DNA of 64,000 nucleotides from the NCBI GenBank assembly GCA_013407085.1, contig JACCGJ010001413.1:1-64000 (forward strand), read 5' to 3'. The stretch is from Atriophallophorus winterbourni (Eukaryota > Platyhelminthes > Trematoda > Plagiorchiida > Microphallidae). The translations under genes and the position numbers were made by a program. Shown here piece after piece: positions 52,991-63,996 of this stretch; within the stretch, counting starts at the first letter, position 1, and every line of letters starts with the position of its first letter. A model generated the notes under the pieces. The model searched no databases and was not told where the DNA came from. It saw only the letters and a list, made by a program, of their open reading frames with translations.

Positions 52991-53094
52991 GTTAGTGAAA
53001 GGATTGCCGACGGCATACGGCCTCAGTTCTCCAAGCAAGTGCTGGGGTTCATATCAAACAGAAGAAGATGCGTGCTGAGATATGCGCCAGGACA

Positions 53095-53240
53095 TCTCGA
53101 GCAATTCAGCGATACTCAACTACGGAAAAATTGACGTTCTTAAAATCAATTGCATATCTCTCCTGTTAAATAAATTCATTTAAACATATTCTGCATTCTT
53201 CAGAAGTTATCAAACTGGGGGTTAAATGTCTGGAGATTAA
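53095..53240. repeat. inverted repeat, right arm
   Basis: Complement of 51577-51745. The two arms enclose the RTE-3 piece. Confidence 0.7.
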
Positions 53241-53483
53241 GTGACCGGATACAGTTGCGCAGTACAGAAAGACTGCAAAATTGAACATGGCACATCGATC
53301 GTGGAAAAAATTGAATAATGATACTCAACAAGACGGTGTTGTGTGCTCCCAAATTCCGGAATATCAGCCTCAAATGTTTTTCAAATCTACTTTTGCAATT
53401 GATATTTTGACTTTGCGTCCTAGTATATCAATGAAATAATTGGAATCCCTATTTTTATTCCTCTTTCCCTCCTTCATTTCCAG

Positions 53484-53740
53484 ATTCTCCGGAATGCGAC
53501 GTTCCTTTTCACGAGCATGTTTTTCTGGACGCGCATGTGGACAAGGAACTTAATCGGTCTCGACCACTCTCGATGTACATGGAACTTGTGTGCAGTGGTT
53601 TGGCTAACAATCCTCATATTAGCGTGGAACAAAAACGAGAACATTTGAAGTGGTATGCGTCATACTTTCGGGAGAAGATAGCGCAAATTGACGCTTGTGT
53701 AGAGGAAGAGCGACTTTCAAATGAAGCAGAGAAACAGTAA
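53484..53740 (+). CDS. MRPS31: MRPS31 (mS31) last exon
   Basis: Acceptor TTTCCAG. Two bases complete an upstream codon, then SPECDVPFHEHVFLDAHVDK ... MYMELVCSGLANNPHISVEQ KREHLKWYASYF ... to TAA at 53738-53740. The MELVxxGLxxNPxxSVxQKxEHxxWxxxYF pattern matches the C-terminal end of mitochondrial small-subunit protein mS31. AATAAA lies 42 nt after the stop (53782). Upstream exons were not found in the window and may lie beyond the retroelement block or be too short to see. Confidence 0.8.
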
Positions 53741-53781
53741 TCGGAACCCAGTACCCATGAAATAATCATGTTGAGTGTGTA

Positions 53782-53787
53782 AATAAA
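53782..53787 (+). terminator. polyadenylation signal AATAAA (MRPS31)
   Basis: AATAAA in TGTGTAAATAAACTTTTAAT, 42 nt after the stop codon. Confidence 0.7.
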
Positions 53788-53789
53788 CT

Positions 53790-55908
53790 TTTAATTGATT
53801 ACCCATTGTATGAGTTTTGTGCCTACATAAGTAGATGGAACTTCAGCCCACGTCGCGTATTACTTTGTCTAGCTCTAGATCTGAAATATAACCTGAGGAA
53901 TATGTTTAAACTGGAAAAATCGACCAAACTACAGAAGTAAATTAAGGGATAATAGACTTGTAATTCGTGGCAATTTGTGTCAAATGAGTGTGTAGGGAAG
54001 AATTCCTCGGGGCACAAACGATGAGGAATTTCCCTTTACTCAAGACGTGATTTTTATGCATTATTCGAGCGCGAACGATTGGTCCTAACGGATGTAAACA
54101 TGTTTTTTGCCCGAGTTCTTCTATTCATGTGAGCAATTTATCCGTATCACATTCGATGAAAATTGAAATGCAATATAAATGACGGGGGGCGTGCCAGTTT
54201 AGCATTAAAAAAATCGATTCATATAGTAGCAATCAGCACTCAACTTGGATATTTAGGTGTCTGTTTTTATTATTGTTGGGTCCACGGGTATTGTGCTGAT
54301 GTAGTTCTATTCGTTTACAAAACTTGAAAGAATGTGTGCTTGATTCCATGTATGTATGGACATTATCCCAATTTGTTTGTGCCTACTATTCGATAGATTC
54401 CGCGTATTTTCAAGTTCTGTCCTTCCCGGGCTATTTAGAAACTTATCTTGTGATGGTTGTATGGCAGTTTGGTGCTTGTTATCGCCGCAATGCTGTTCGT
54501 GATGACGTGGGTATACATATACAATACATAAGGATTGCATCCAGATTCCGGCGTAACAATATTTTCACAATCGAACCGCAGCACTACCTCGATCTTCAAA
54601 GGTGCTAATGTGATCTGTCATTATTTCTTGCCGTTAGTTTTATGTAAACAAGCTTCATACTAAATCTATTGAAGCGGTAAATACCAGATGCCAGAAAAGT
54701 GCTCTGGTGTGTTTAGCACAAACTCCACGCTCCTACACCTGCATCATTTTATGTGGCTGCATTGAGTTTAGCCTTTCATATCTCCCTGTATATAGTTGAG
54801 GTTAGAATATTACTATCGTCGCAAAAATATACATTCCGGTCATGGTTATTGTTGAAACGGCTGGATCCCTGAGCAGCTAGCTGTGCTAAATTGATTTGCC
54901 ACCGGCAGTGAGCTGCATGCGAGTCTCAATGCAATTTCTATTTTCATTTCTCATATCTTTCTAAGCCCATGCAACCTGATTTCATACATACATGCATGCA
55001 ATCCCATGGCACGATATTTTATTACACAAACATCGACACTTTTATCAATTACAGGTTCAGGCTGACAAGTTTAACGCTGACTTTGACTTATGAAGTACAC
55101 CAAAAGTTCAAAAGATAACCGTAATATAGCAGCGTTAGTGTCTCGATCAAGCGTTCAAGATTACCTCAAGGCACTTCCAACTAATGGCTGCAGTGAATCG
55201 CTTCTCGTAATCTGAAAGCGGAGGCTTAACGTTTCAGAGTATTAGGGAACAGACAGGTACTTTGTAAACGCAAATGTCAATAATAATAATAACTTCCGCT
55301 GCATGATGATCTTAAAAGTCAATCTTCTTTGAAGACTCGATCAAAACACATTTTAGTATCGTTTAGAATGTCGGAGGCCATTTATCCCATTTGTTTCTCG
55401 ATTCCTTTGCCAAAAGAAACTGCTTATTGAAACAATTATGGTCTCATTTATCTCGCTGTTATCATGTGTATATTTTCTGTAAATATTTTTTGCTTTTTAT
55501 ATGTAATTTGTATGAAATTCGTTGTATTTTTATGAAAAATGGCTTAAATCTGAAAGTTTGAACATTTCCAAATAAAGCTTTGTTCTTTTTCTTCAAGCAG
55601 ATTCGATAAGCTTCGCCTACAAAATGTTGGGTGTTGTCATGTCTGTTTAGCATTCCTCAATTATAGCGTTAACATTGAACACAGAATCTGAAATTAGACA
55701 CCATTGTCGCAACATGGTACTTTTGTGAGAAATTATTTTACACTAAGTTACTAGACAATGGCTTTTAATGAACCGAAAAGAAGATAACTTTTAAAACCAG
55801 AAAGTTCGCTTGTGCAGACTGTCAATACGTGGCTTTCTTCTAGGGATTCACCATCACTATTAGGATGAGCATTACATCAATCATTCATCCAGTTCGAAAA
55901 AATACCGA
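53790..55908. other. no gene recognised
   Basis: AT-rich intergenic sequence. Contains only a decayed SINE at 54880-54995. No open frame here looks coding. Confidence 0.5.
54880..54995 (+). repeat. degenerate SINE copy
   Basis: GTGCTAAATTGATTTGCCACC and CTTTCTAAGCCCATGCAACC are recognisable. The 3' hairpin is lost but a CATACATACATG tail remains. Confidence 0.6.
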
Positions 55909-56159
55909 ATGGTAGTTTTTATTTAAAATCACATTTTTTATTAATCAGTATTATATGAAGTTCGAAAAGCAGGACGGAAGCACACGACCGGTTTCGCGTT
56001 TTGCCGCTCATCAGGTATGTGTATCCGTGACCTGACATTCGAACGACGTTCTGACTTTGTGCTAAACCCATTTATTTACGATTTCGAGGATAAATCCTCA
56101 TTTTCGAATGTCATATACTACTTATTAATAAAAATCTGACTTTAAATAAAAACTACCAT
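55909..56159. mobile_element. inverted-repeat element carrying a hammerhead ribozyme
   Basis: 251 bp bounded by imperfect inverted repeats of about 57 bp. The outer 19 bp (ATGGTAGTTTTTATTTAAA) are perfect, and similarity continues to TTCGAAAA. The centre holds a hammerhead on the - strand. No clear target-site duplication and no coding capacity. Confidence 0.75.
55974..56028 (-). ncRNA. hammerhead ribozyme (type I)
   Basis: On the - strand: helix I ACGGA / TCCGT and CATAC / GTGTG with an internal loop, CTGATGA, stem II GCG / CGC with loop GCAAAA, GAAA, a minimal helix III ACCGGT, cleavage after the following C. The whole core is intact. The palindromic helix III is typical of minimal hammerheads thought to work as dimers. 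Confidence 0.88.
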
Positions 56160-56284
56160 CATGCTCATATTTGAATGTTGCAAAAATATTCCAAACAGTT
56201 ACCGGTGCTACATTGCACCGACCGTGGGACTTAGATTAGTCCCCACATAAACGATAAATTTCAATTTGCAAATGAGGATTTATC

Positions 56285-56470
56285 CTAGAAATCGCAAATA
56301 CCGAATGCTTAACCGTCATACAATGATAACATGAGATATGCGGAATTGTAGGCCTTATAAAGCGGTGAAATATTTCGAAACGTTTGCACAGACCCCATGG
56401 GTTTATGTATCCGCACCTTAGGTTCAAGTTTTGTGAATGAATAGTGTGACATAAGCAAGTTGTAGAGATT
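56285..56470. repeat. degenerate RTE-3 3' UTR
   Basis: Similar to 52005-52190: ACCGAATGCTTAAC, CATACAATGATAACATGA, CAAGTTTTGTGAATGAATAG. Confidence 0.55.
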
Positions 56471-58071
56471 GCCGGAGGTCGAAGTTGGTCTATATAGCCT
56501 TCACGGAGATGGATTCCTACTTACCGTTCACGAATCTATGATTAGAAGTAAGAAATCATAGTGCATATCTCGGCCGGAGGATCAAATAATAAAAACTACG
56601 CGGCTGTTTCAGAAAGACCGGGAGTCTTCAATCCATCGAGCGCTTGCAGCGTGTTAATGACTGATAGTCACTAAGGGGGTGGAAAGTTCTACACTGCCGC
56701 CTTTCATACTAATGTTTAGTATGTGCTGTGCATGAACCGTTCCCCATTGTCTGCGAACTGAGTATCCAGTTTGAATGTACGACAGAGTTGTGACTGAGAA
56801 GCACCTAGGCGACCAAGCCTATATTCCGAATAAACCCCTGCAATGCGTACTGCCCGCATCGTATAAATCTCTCTTGTAATCGGTGCTGCATTTGGTCATT
56901 TGCCCTACCAAGAACAAGCAGCAGGCACTGCTTTTGTGTACATTAATGCGGTTCATAGATACAGATTGAAATTTCTATATACAAGATCCTGACTTTGACG
57001 AAACACACTTGGCCTGTAGAGGAAACTAAGGAATCGACTGGACCATAAATATTATTCGTTAGAAAGTTCTGATGCAGTCGTATCATTCATCATTATATAA
57101 TCTTGATCTCGGCATACTAACAAACATCGGCAAGTAACGAATGGGATAGGAAATCTTAATGGCCTAAATGTCGCACGATTCGTACATTCTCGGGATTTCG
57201 TTGCGCAGAAACACGCGGTTTCGGAAAATGAGCTTGAGGTTTGGAATAAGTTGAGCATCGATTAGGTTCATTTGGCTTGATAATGTATGTTGAAGAACGT
57301 TCTAAAGCTGCTGTGAATTGGTCAGAAGATTGAAGAGCAGGGTACAGCTTATTTTCGCTTACTCCTCCTGCTTCTATCAATAGGGAAACCCGATTTAACG
57401 TGCGCAATCCCGGTGCGCCATGAAATGGGTTTGTATTTCTCGCCGTAGTATGAGTTGGGATACTGCCATGTAGCCCATTCATGGACAGAAAAACTGGCTA
57501 GACGGCCTTACCTATGAAGCAGTGGCACAACATCATACTTGCCTGACTTCCATCTACCGGGTTTCCTTTCATTACTGAATCTGTTGCTACCCTGGAGGCA
57601 CCACCTAGTCCGTCGAGTTGCAGGAAACGTCAAACCACATTAAGGTCCCGTATTGGCACGCTGGATATCTCTATTCGTCCATGCAATTTTTCGGACGAGG
57701 CACTTGCGTCCTTTGTGGTCATAGGATAGTGCATCCTCAGATGTCTTTTGAAGAACCTATTTGCAAATGGATGAAGCCGCGGGACGATTGCTGCTGTCAA
57801 CTTCAACGTTTCTTCAACCATATAGCACCACAACCTTGAACACACTTCTCAGAAATCACTTCCGTGAGCTCCATATAATAATTACAATGTCCTAATTCTG
57901 TGAATCCAGAAAGGCTGATTGGAGTTAGTTTCTTCTATGTTGAAAATTGAGGCTTTGCGCGAAGCTTTGATAAGTATATTCGCGTTGACACAGAAGTTAT
58001 ACGTGTGTTCAAAAACTGAGATACACTCGGAGTCCGTTACAATATAATTGATTATTTCTCAACAGGTCCAA
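56471..58071. other. no gene recognised
   Basis: A 108-codon open stretch on - (57156-57482) has no family I recognise and no clear splice or start context. Confidence 0.4.
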
Positions 58072-58220
58072 GGTTGTCATAGCCAAGGCGATTTAAGGAC
58101 AAGCTCATATTTCCAAAAATGTTTTAACGGTACCCGTCTCATAATGACTCCGATAACTAACTTCAGCTCTGACCTGAACGCATGGTCCTATGTGACCCAG
58201 CGGAACTGCTAGTCAGAATG
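58072..58220 (+). repeat. degenerate family A repeat
   Basis: GGTTGTCATAGCC at the start, and CAGCGGAACTGCT near the end, as in 5141-5293. The end-pairing GGTTGTC with GATAACT (58152-58158) is still possible using G-U pairs. Confidence 0.55.
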
Positions 58221-59428
58221 GTGGAAGGCTAATAAGATTCCGTTGACATCTTTGAAGTGCCGAACATCCAATACATGGCATATAGCCGTCAATTAAGCGC
58301 AGCTGGATCACAGGCGAGATCCCGTAATTGCCAGGATTAGATATGATGGTAGAAACATTTTCGCATTTTGTTGCAGAGGTAATATTCGGGTACACGACGA
58401 AATACTAGTAATATTGAATAGATATCCCTTTATTGAAACTCGTGCAATTGATTGTGATACCAGAGTGCGCAGCGAAATGGTTTCTTAATGCTGGGTTAAT
58501 CATCGCTACACATGATTCATCCGACTCTTCTGCCTGAATCGACGAGAAGATCTAGTTGTAGAAAAATATTTGACCGGAATTAGTTTTTTTTCATAACAAT
58601 TCGCATAGACGGGTCTAGCTAGTCTTTAGCGTATCCACTAATCCTTTAAATAGCATTTCAGTTTCCAGGAAATGTGCCCAAAAACGAAGCATCAGATGTT
58701 TCTCATGATACTGATGAAAACGCAGCAGCTGTAGGCGTTTCAACGCCACATGAGTCGGTTAGCACGAGCAATTGATTTCTATGAACGTCCTATATCGACT
58801 CATTCGCATGCACTGTGGAGTGCCTTCTTCATTAAAATTGGTGGAGAACATAAATATTACATGATTTTTGAAGAAGATAGACAAAAGGGGTGTTTTGGCT
58901 TCGTTATTAAACAGTAGAGCTTTCATAATTCCGTACATTCGATCACGTTGGTCCAACCAGAGAATATGGCAACTGTTTGAAGAAAGTGTTACAAACATTG
59001 CGGATATATCATAAACCAAGCTAACGAAGCACGATCACTACTAGAGGGCAGTTACTAAATCCATAGTTTAACTTCCATGGGATGTATAGCATCACCAAGT
59101 GCTCAAACATCCTCTTATTACAATGATTGTTGTTGGCTTTAATTCCGCGTGGAAATCGATCATCCGATCATCTTATCAAACAGTAACTACCTTCTCTCAC
59201 GCTGAGATTGTCACCATTTTGAAGAGGCAATAAATCATTCTCTGTTTCAAACTTTGTTTTTCATTTCCATATATTTGACCATCATTGTTGTCGATCAAAC
59301 GAATTTCTTTCCCAAATACGCCCGTTGCTTGTTTGGTGTTCCAACCAAGTGTCCTTAGTTTACCTCGGGAGTAAGAGATCGGTTGCGCTGTTGGCTTAAA
59401 GCGGGAAGCAAAAGAAAATTTCCATCTA
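58221..59428. other. no gene recognised
   Basis: Nothing recognised besides short open frames. Confidence 0.4.
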
Positions 59429-60405
59429 CCGTAAATACCCGCGTATAGGACGATACCATGTATAGGACGCAGTGGATATTTGACCCTAAAAACGATGGAA
59501 AAACTGTGTACCTATGTATAGGACGCATCCTAATTTTAGTCCTTAATTTCCATTAATTTTTATAGAAACGGTGAACTTAAGTCAATCACGGTGAACTCCA
59601 TACAATCGCTATGATCGTCGTGTGTGCTGATTGCTGACTCATTCATCCTGTCAGTCAGCAGATGTCTGTCTAGCCTATGTAGACTATCGTGGAAAGTGCA
59701 CTTCTCATTCTTGGGCGTCATGTCGAATGATTGGATGACATTTTTTAAGGAAAAGTTTCTGCTCCAACGAGAGTCAAATACTACTCCATGATTGGTTGAT
59801 ATTACACTTTCATGATATTACACATCGACAGTATAAATATTCTACCTATTACCGGTGTTTTTAAAGATACAGTTCATTATTACCCTTCAACATGACGAAG
59901 ACAAAACGACAGAGCTATACTTCAAACTTTAAAATGGAAGTGATCAAGTACGCGAAAGAACACGGGAACCGGGCAGCTGAGCGGCAATAGTCCGACTGAA
60001 TGCGTGATCAGAAAATGGAGAAAAGCCGAAAGTACCATTAAAGAAATGCGAAAGGTGAAGAGGGCGAACAGAGGCTCGAAGGCTCACCACCCTAACCTGG
60101 AAAAGGCGCTCATTAAATGGATTCAAGATACGCGTCGAGACAGTCTGGGGGTCAGCACCATTACCGTTCGTTTACAGGCACTAAGATTGGCGAAAGAGGA
60201 GAGCATTGCAGATTTTAAGGCCTCGATGAACTGGTGCAGGAGATTTTTTGGAAGAAATAACCTATCAATAAGACGAAGAACTAAATTTTTGATATTATGA
60301 TAAATGCATTATTTTTATAATAAAAGTATCCATCGATAAGACGCACCTGGGTTTTTAGGGCAACTTGTGAAGAAAAAAGTGCGTCCTATACGCGGGTATT
60401 TACGG
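59429..60405 (+). mobile_element. pogo-type DNA transposon derivative
   Basis: 977 bp with perfect terminal inverted repeats (CCGTAAATACCCGCGTATAG and on to GACG), flanked by TA on both sides as in Tc1/mariner/pogo elements. TATAGGACGCA motifs recur just inside the left end. It encodes only the N-terminal DNA-binding part of a transposase; the DDE catalytic part is missing. Confidence 0.88.
59893..60300 (+). pseudogene. pogo/Tigger-like transposase DNA-binding region only
   Basis: Starts MTKTKRQSYTSNFKMEVIKY AKEHGNRAAERQ, a helix-turn-helix of the BrkDBD/CENP-B type. After a frameshift near 59990 it continues in the frame 60004-60300: CVIRKWRKAESTIKEMRKVK, then a CENP-B-type HTH (ALIKWIQDTRRDSLGVSTIT and NWCRRFFGRNNLSIRRRT). 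It stops at 60298-60300 before any catalytic domain. Confidence 0.8.
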
Positions 60406-60937
60406 TACTTGAACCGGTTCACTTTAAGCGTCACCACAGCTGACTTGACCTGTACAGGACAACTCAAGTTTCGATCTCCAGTCTTATTGACTGTATTTAA
60501 CATTTTTCACCTAAGCGCTTTTACTTGAGTTATTTCGTGTACTAGTCTCTTGGTAATTTAAAGGCATGTCTCGTGTTTTAGAAATTAAGTCAACTAAAAT
60601 TGGCCTCACATATATCGCGGTAACTTTGTTGAACCATTCTGATTCTACAGAAATTCACTGTTTACAACCTGTGTGCCATTGTTTTTACTAATATGATTCG
60701 GAATTTGGAAAAAAGATAAGCAGCATGATCGAAAAATTACGGCAAAATGCATGTCTCGTAAGAATCGTAAATATTTGATTCTAAAAACGCAATTAGCATT
60801 ATAGCATCAAATGCAATTCTATCTATGCAATGGACACGAATGTGTTACTACGCAAAATGTGCAACGCACGGATTCGGCCCTTAATATCTACCAACTAAGT
60901 TCGAAGTAGAATACCATTCCGAAACGCTAAAATCTCA

Positions 60938-60993
60938 CCGGAAGCACAGGACCCGTTTCGAGGTTTTTGCCTCTCATCAGCAATGCGTATCCA
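60938..60993 (-). ncRNA. hammerhead ribozyme, unit 1
   Basis: CTGATGA, stem II GAGG / CCTC with loop CAAAAA, GAAA, helix III ACGGGT. Helix I has one mismatch (CATTG with CTGTG), so it is slightly weaker than unit 2. Confidence 0.85.
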
Positions 60994-61194
60994 CCGGACT
61001 CTTCGCGTTTCGAACTAGTATTTGTGTAGACGGATGGTGCAATGCGAATTGAAGTTCTCGTCTACTCGCTACTTTATAAGTAGCTGAAGGGACTAAACCA
61101 AGCCCCAACTGATCGATCGGCGTATTGCCGCGAGGGTTATTACAACCCCAGGATAGTTCGAAGTAGAATACCATTCCGAAACGCTAAAATCTCA

Positions 61195-61250
61195 CCGGAA
61201 GCACAGGACCGGTTTCGAGGTTTTTGCCTCTCATCAGCTATGCGTATCCG
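61195..61250 (-). ncRNA. hammerhead ribozyme, unit 2
   Basis: CTGATGA, stem II GAGG / CCTC with loop CAAAAA, GAAA, palindromic helix III ACCGGT, cleavage after the next C. Helix I CATAG / CTGTG plus CGGA / TCCG, fully paired. Confidence 0.9.
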
Positions 61251-61702
61251 TTGGACTCTTCGCGTTTCGAACTAGTATTTGTGTAGACGGATGGCGTAAT
61301 GTGAACTGAAGTTTCTCGTCTACTCACTACTTTATAAGTAGCTGAAGGGACTAAACTAAGCCCCAACTGATCGAACGGCTTATTGCCGCGAGGGTTATTA
61401 CAACCCCGTATCAAGATTCCTGAAAAAGTGTAAAGATTAACAAAGCTAACTAAATTATTAAATCATTATCATCATCATGAAGCACAAATCTGGAGCCAGA
61501 CATAGTGCGATTTTGTTATATATCAATTGTAATATAATAATAGTATACCGGATAAAAGATTAGGACACAATAAAATACACAGGCACCACTGAATTCGGTT
61601 TGCAGCCAACGGTTATGTGGAGCTTTTTGACCCCACCCAGGCAAACGAATACACTCAACTGAGCCGGTTGCTACGGTGTGTTTCTTCATCCAACGCGCTA
61701 CG

Positions 61703-62173
61703 TCATGAACTAGCCACCCGGTTGTTTCTCCCAGGCTCTGCAAGTAAGGCGTGGTATGGTAAACGGTGAGGAGGCATTCTTAAAACATGTCCCAACCATC
61801 GCAGACGAGCAAGCATCAGCATTTCTCTCAGTCCGTGGCCACTTGGTCCTAACATCAGCTTGCAGACATCTATATTTGTAACACGATGCTGCCACCGAAT
61901 GGGAGCAATCCTACGCAGGCAACGGGTATCAAAAACAGAAAGCCGACGGACATCTTCCGCTCGGATAGACCAGGTTTCGCAGCCATAAAGTAGTGTAGCA
62001 CGCACCACTACGTTGTACACTTGGCGTCGACGCCACAAGTGGCGAAGGTTAGCAAACGCTGCACCCGCTTTGTGAACACGGTGTGAGATCTCGTCCTCTA
62101 CACAACCGCCAGCAGAGATACAGCTGCCAAAGCAAACAAAGCTGTCGACCAATTCAAGATTGACATCGCACAC
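61703..62173 (-). pseudogene. RTE-1 reverse transcriptase C-terminal region
   Basis: CDVNLELVDSFVCFGSCISA ... RLSVFDTRCLRRIAPIRWQH ... RLRWLGHVLRMPPHRLPYHA. The post-catalytic region. Separated from the YADD part by the SINE. Confidence 0.88.
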
Positions 62174-62309
62174 AGCTAGGTTTGTAAGAGAGCCGCTTCA
62201 ATCCTGGGTAAGTGTTTTACACTTGTTAGGCGCAAAGCACATGCCATACCTTGAAGCTTCAAGTGCCAGGCGTTCCAGGGCTTGTTGCATTATATGAGGG
62301 CCATCTCCA

Positions 62310-62536
62310 CGGATGTGCAATCGTGCAGCATTTTTGTGCTGTACGGCTAACATCGTGCAAAATTAATTGGCCAACGGTAGTGAGCTGCATGCTGAAACAC
62401 GCTGGAGTCTCACTACCATTTGTATTTTTATTTCCCCCTCATATCTGTCTAGGCCTGGGCAACCTGACAGCATCTTAGCCCACGCGCAGTCTCTGACTGT
62501 GCGGCACTTTGCCTGGATTAGGCTTGTGCTCTCATA
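62310..62536 (+). repeat. SINE copy with target-site duplication
   Basis: Full-length SINE inserted in the RT of RTE-1. The 9-bp CCATCTCCA occurs at 62301-62309 and again at 62537-62545, a clean target-site duplication that defines both ends of the element (CGGATGTGC ... CTCATA). Confidence 0.93.
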
Positions 62537-62545
62537 CCATCTCCA

Positions 62546-62995
62546 AGAAATGCTATGTCATCCGCATACTCTCGATCGGTAGCTCTCTCACCCGGCAGAA
62601 GTTCAACACCTGCGCCCACCAGACCAACTACAGCTTTTCTCAGGACATCGTCGATCGCGAAGTTAAAAAGGAACGGCGAGATAGGGTAGCCCTGCCGCAC
62701 CCCGCTGGAGATATTGAACGAGGACGACAATTGTCCGTACGTTCGAACCCTGCCCGAAGTTTGGAAATTTAATGCTTTCAAGATGCAAACATACTTCTTG
62801 AGCACTCCATGTCTCAGCAGACAGTTCCAAAGACTTTCGCGATCGATTGAATCGAATGCCGTTCGGATGTCAAGGAATACCACGATAGTTGGTCTACGAA
62901 AAGCGTGGCGTTGCTCCAGTAACTGACGGAGTGGGAAAAATTGATCTATGCACCTTCGACCGTCACGAAACCCAGTTTGCTCCTCACGGATTTGC
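62546..62995 (-). pseudogene. RTE-1 reverse transcriptase catalytic region
   Basis: GFRDGRRCIDQF, FLDIRTAFDSIDRESLW, GVRQGYPISPFLFNFAIDD and REYADDIAFLGD, all RT motifs with catalytic Asp residues intact. The upstream palm segment that should contain the NYRGIS box is deleted at about 62998. Confidence 0.88.
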
Positions 62996-63328
62996 TTGAA
63001 GTTCGCAAACTAGAGTGAAACCGCCATCTTTGAACAATGAGAGTACCAAAGCATTAGCTCCAGAGTATATTACAAATCTCAGATTGAGTCGGAGCCTCGA
63101 TAGAAATCGACCAGTGTACAGTTCCATAACCTCGAAACTTGGGTGCAGAAGGCCAGTTAAACTGTACCTCAAAATCTTCTGCCTATCGCTCCACGCGCCT
63201 GTGCATGTTAAAAACTGGGGACTATCTGCCTCACGTATCAGCTCACTGATGCCTGATCGCCCGCTTCCAGTAGTTCTGATGAGATGGAACAATTTTCTGA
63301 AATTCCTAACAGCTGCCGCAGATTCCAT
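62996..63328 (-). pseudogene. RTE-1 linker and RT start
   Basis: AAVRNFRKLFHLIRTTGSGR ... and SGANALVLSLFKDGGFTL, the segment between endonuclease and RT and the first RT box. Its end joins the later RT segment across a deletion. Confidence 0.75.
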
Positions 63329-63411
63329 TTCCGTAGCCTTGGAACTCCATTAACTTTCCTTGTCGGTTCTCAAACTGGCAACCAGTTTACGTTTAATAAT
63401 CATGTATGGTA

Positions 63412-63996
63412 TCAGCAGAAAGCAACCGACGTCGGTCCATTAGTTGGAAAATTCATAGAAACCCAGTGTTGAGCTACATGGGAAGTCTGCCCACAACTAT
63501 CCAACGCGGCTGTTTCCAAGGAGGTTTGAATCCCACTCCATTGGTCATCGATACTATTTTGGGGAACTGTAGACAGATGCAGACTCAAATTGGCCTGAAA
63601 CCCTCGGAGAACCGGGAGATCGTTAAGCCTAGCAACATTCAACTGCCTTGCAACATTTCTACGTTTCCCACCAAAACGCATCGAGAGCTTAGCACAGACT
63701 AACGCATGATCGGACTCTAGACAGGTGCCCCAGTAGGAGCGGCAATCTTGCACACTCCCTCGCCAGGAGTAGCTGATAGCAATATGGTCAATTTGCGTGA
63801 ACAAGGCCGCCGATGGAGATCTCCAAGTGGAGCAGTGGCGCTTCGAATGACGGAAGTTAGTGCTGGCAAGGTACAGTCTGTGCTCTGAGCACAAGTTAAG
63901 CAATCTTTCGCCGTTGTCATTACGATGACAATCGAGACCAAATGGTCCACCCACGAAATGCTCGTTTAAGGATAGACGGCCAACACGTGCATTCAT
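63412..63996 (-). CDS. RTE-1 endonuclease, C-terminal half (partial at window edge)
   Basis: NARVGRLSLNEHFVGG, TWRSPSAALFTQIDHIAIS and ESDHALVCAK are the late endonuclease motifs. The N-terminal half is outside the window. The frame continues to 63412 and stops at a TGA. Confidence 0.88.
   Translation of the reverse strand: MNARVGRLSLNEHFVGGPFGLDCHRNDNGERLLNLCSEHRLYLASTNFRHSKRHCSTWRSPSAALFTQIDHIAISYSWRGSVQDCRSYWGTCLESDHALVCAKLSMRFGGKRRNVARQLNVARLNDLPVLRGFQANLSLHLSTVPQNSIDDQWSGIQTSLETAALDSCGQTSHVAQHWVSMNFPTNGPTSVAFC

Larger units (their letters stand above)
60898..61408 (-). mobile_element. tandem dimer with two hammerheads (retrozyme-like)
   Basis: Two direct repeats, 60898-61150 and 61155-61408 (period 257 bp), about 93 percent alike by eye. 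Each contains a hammerhead on the - strand and begins AGTTCGAAGTAGAATACC. No coding capacity. Tandem small non-coding units each with a hammerhead are how metazoan retrozymes are organised. Confidence 0.8.

Noticed and set aside
57156..57482. 108-codon open frame on -
   Set aside because: No recognisable domain, no start or splice context. Overlapping frames on the other strand are equally open.
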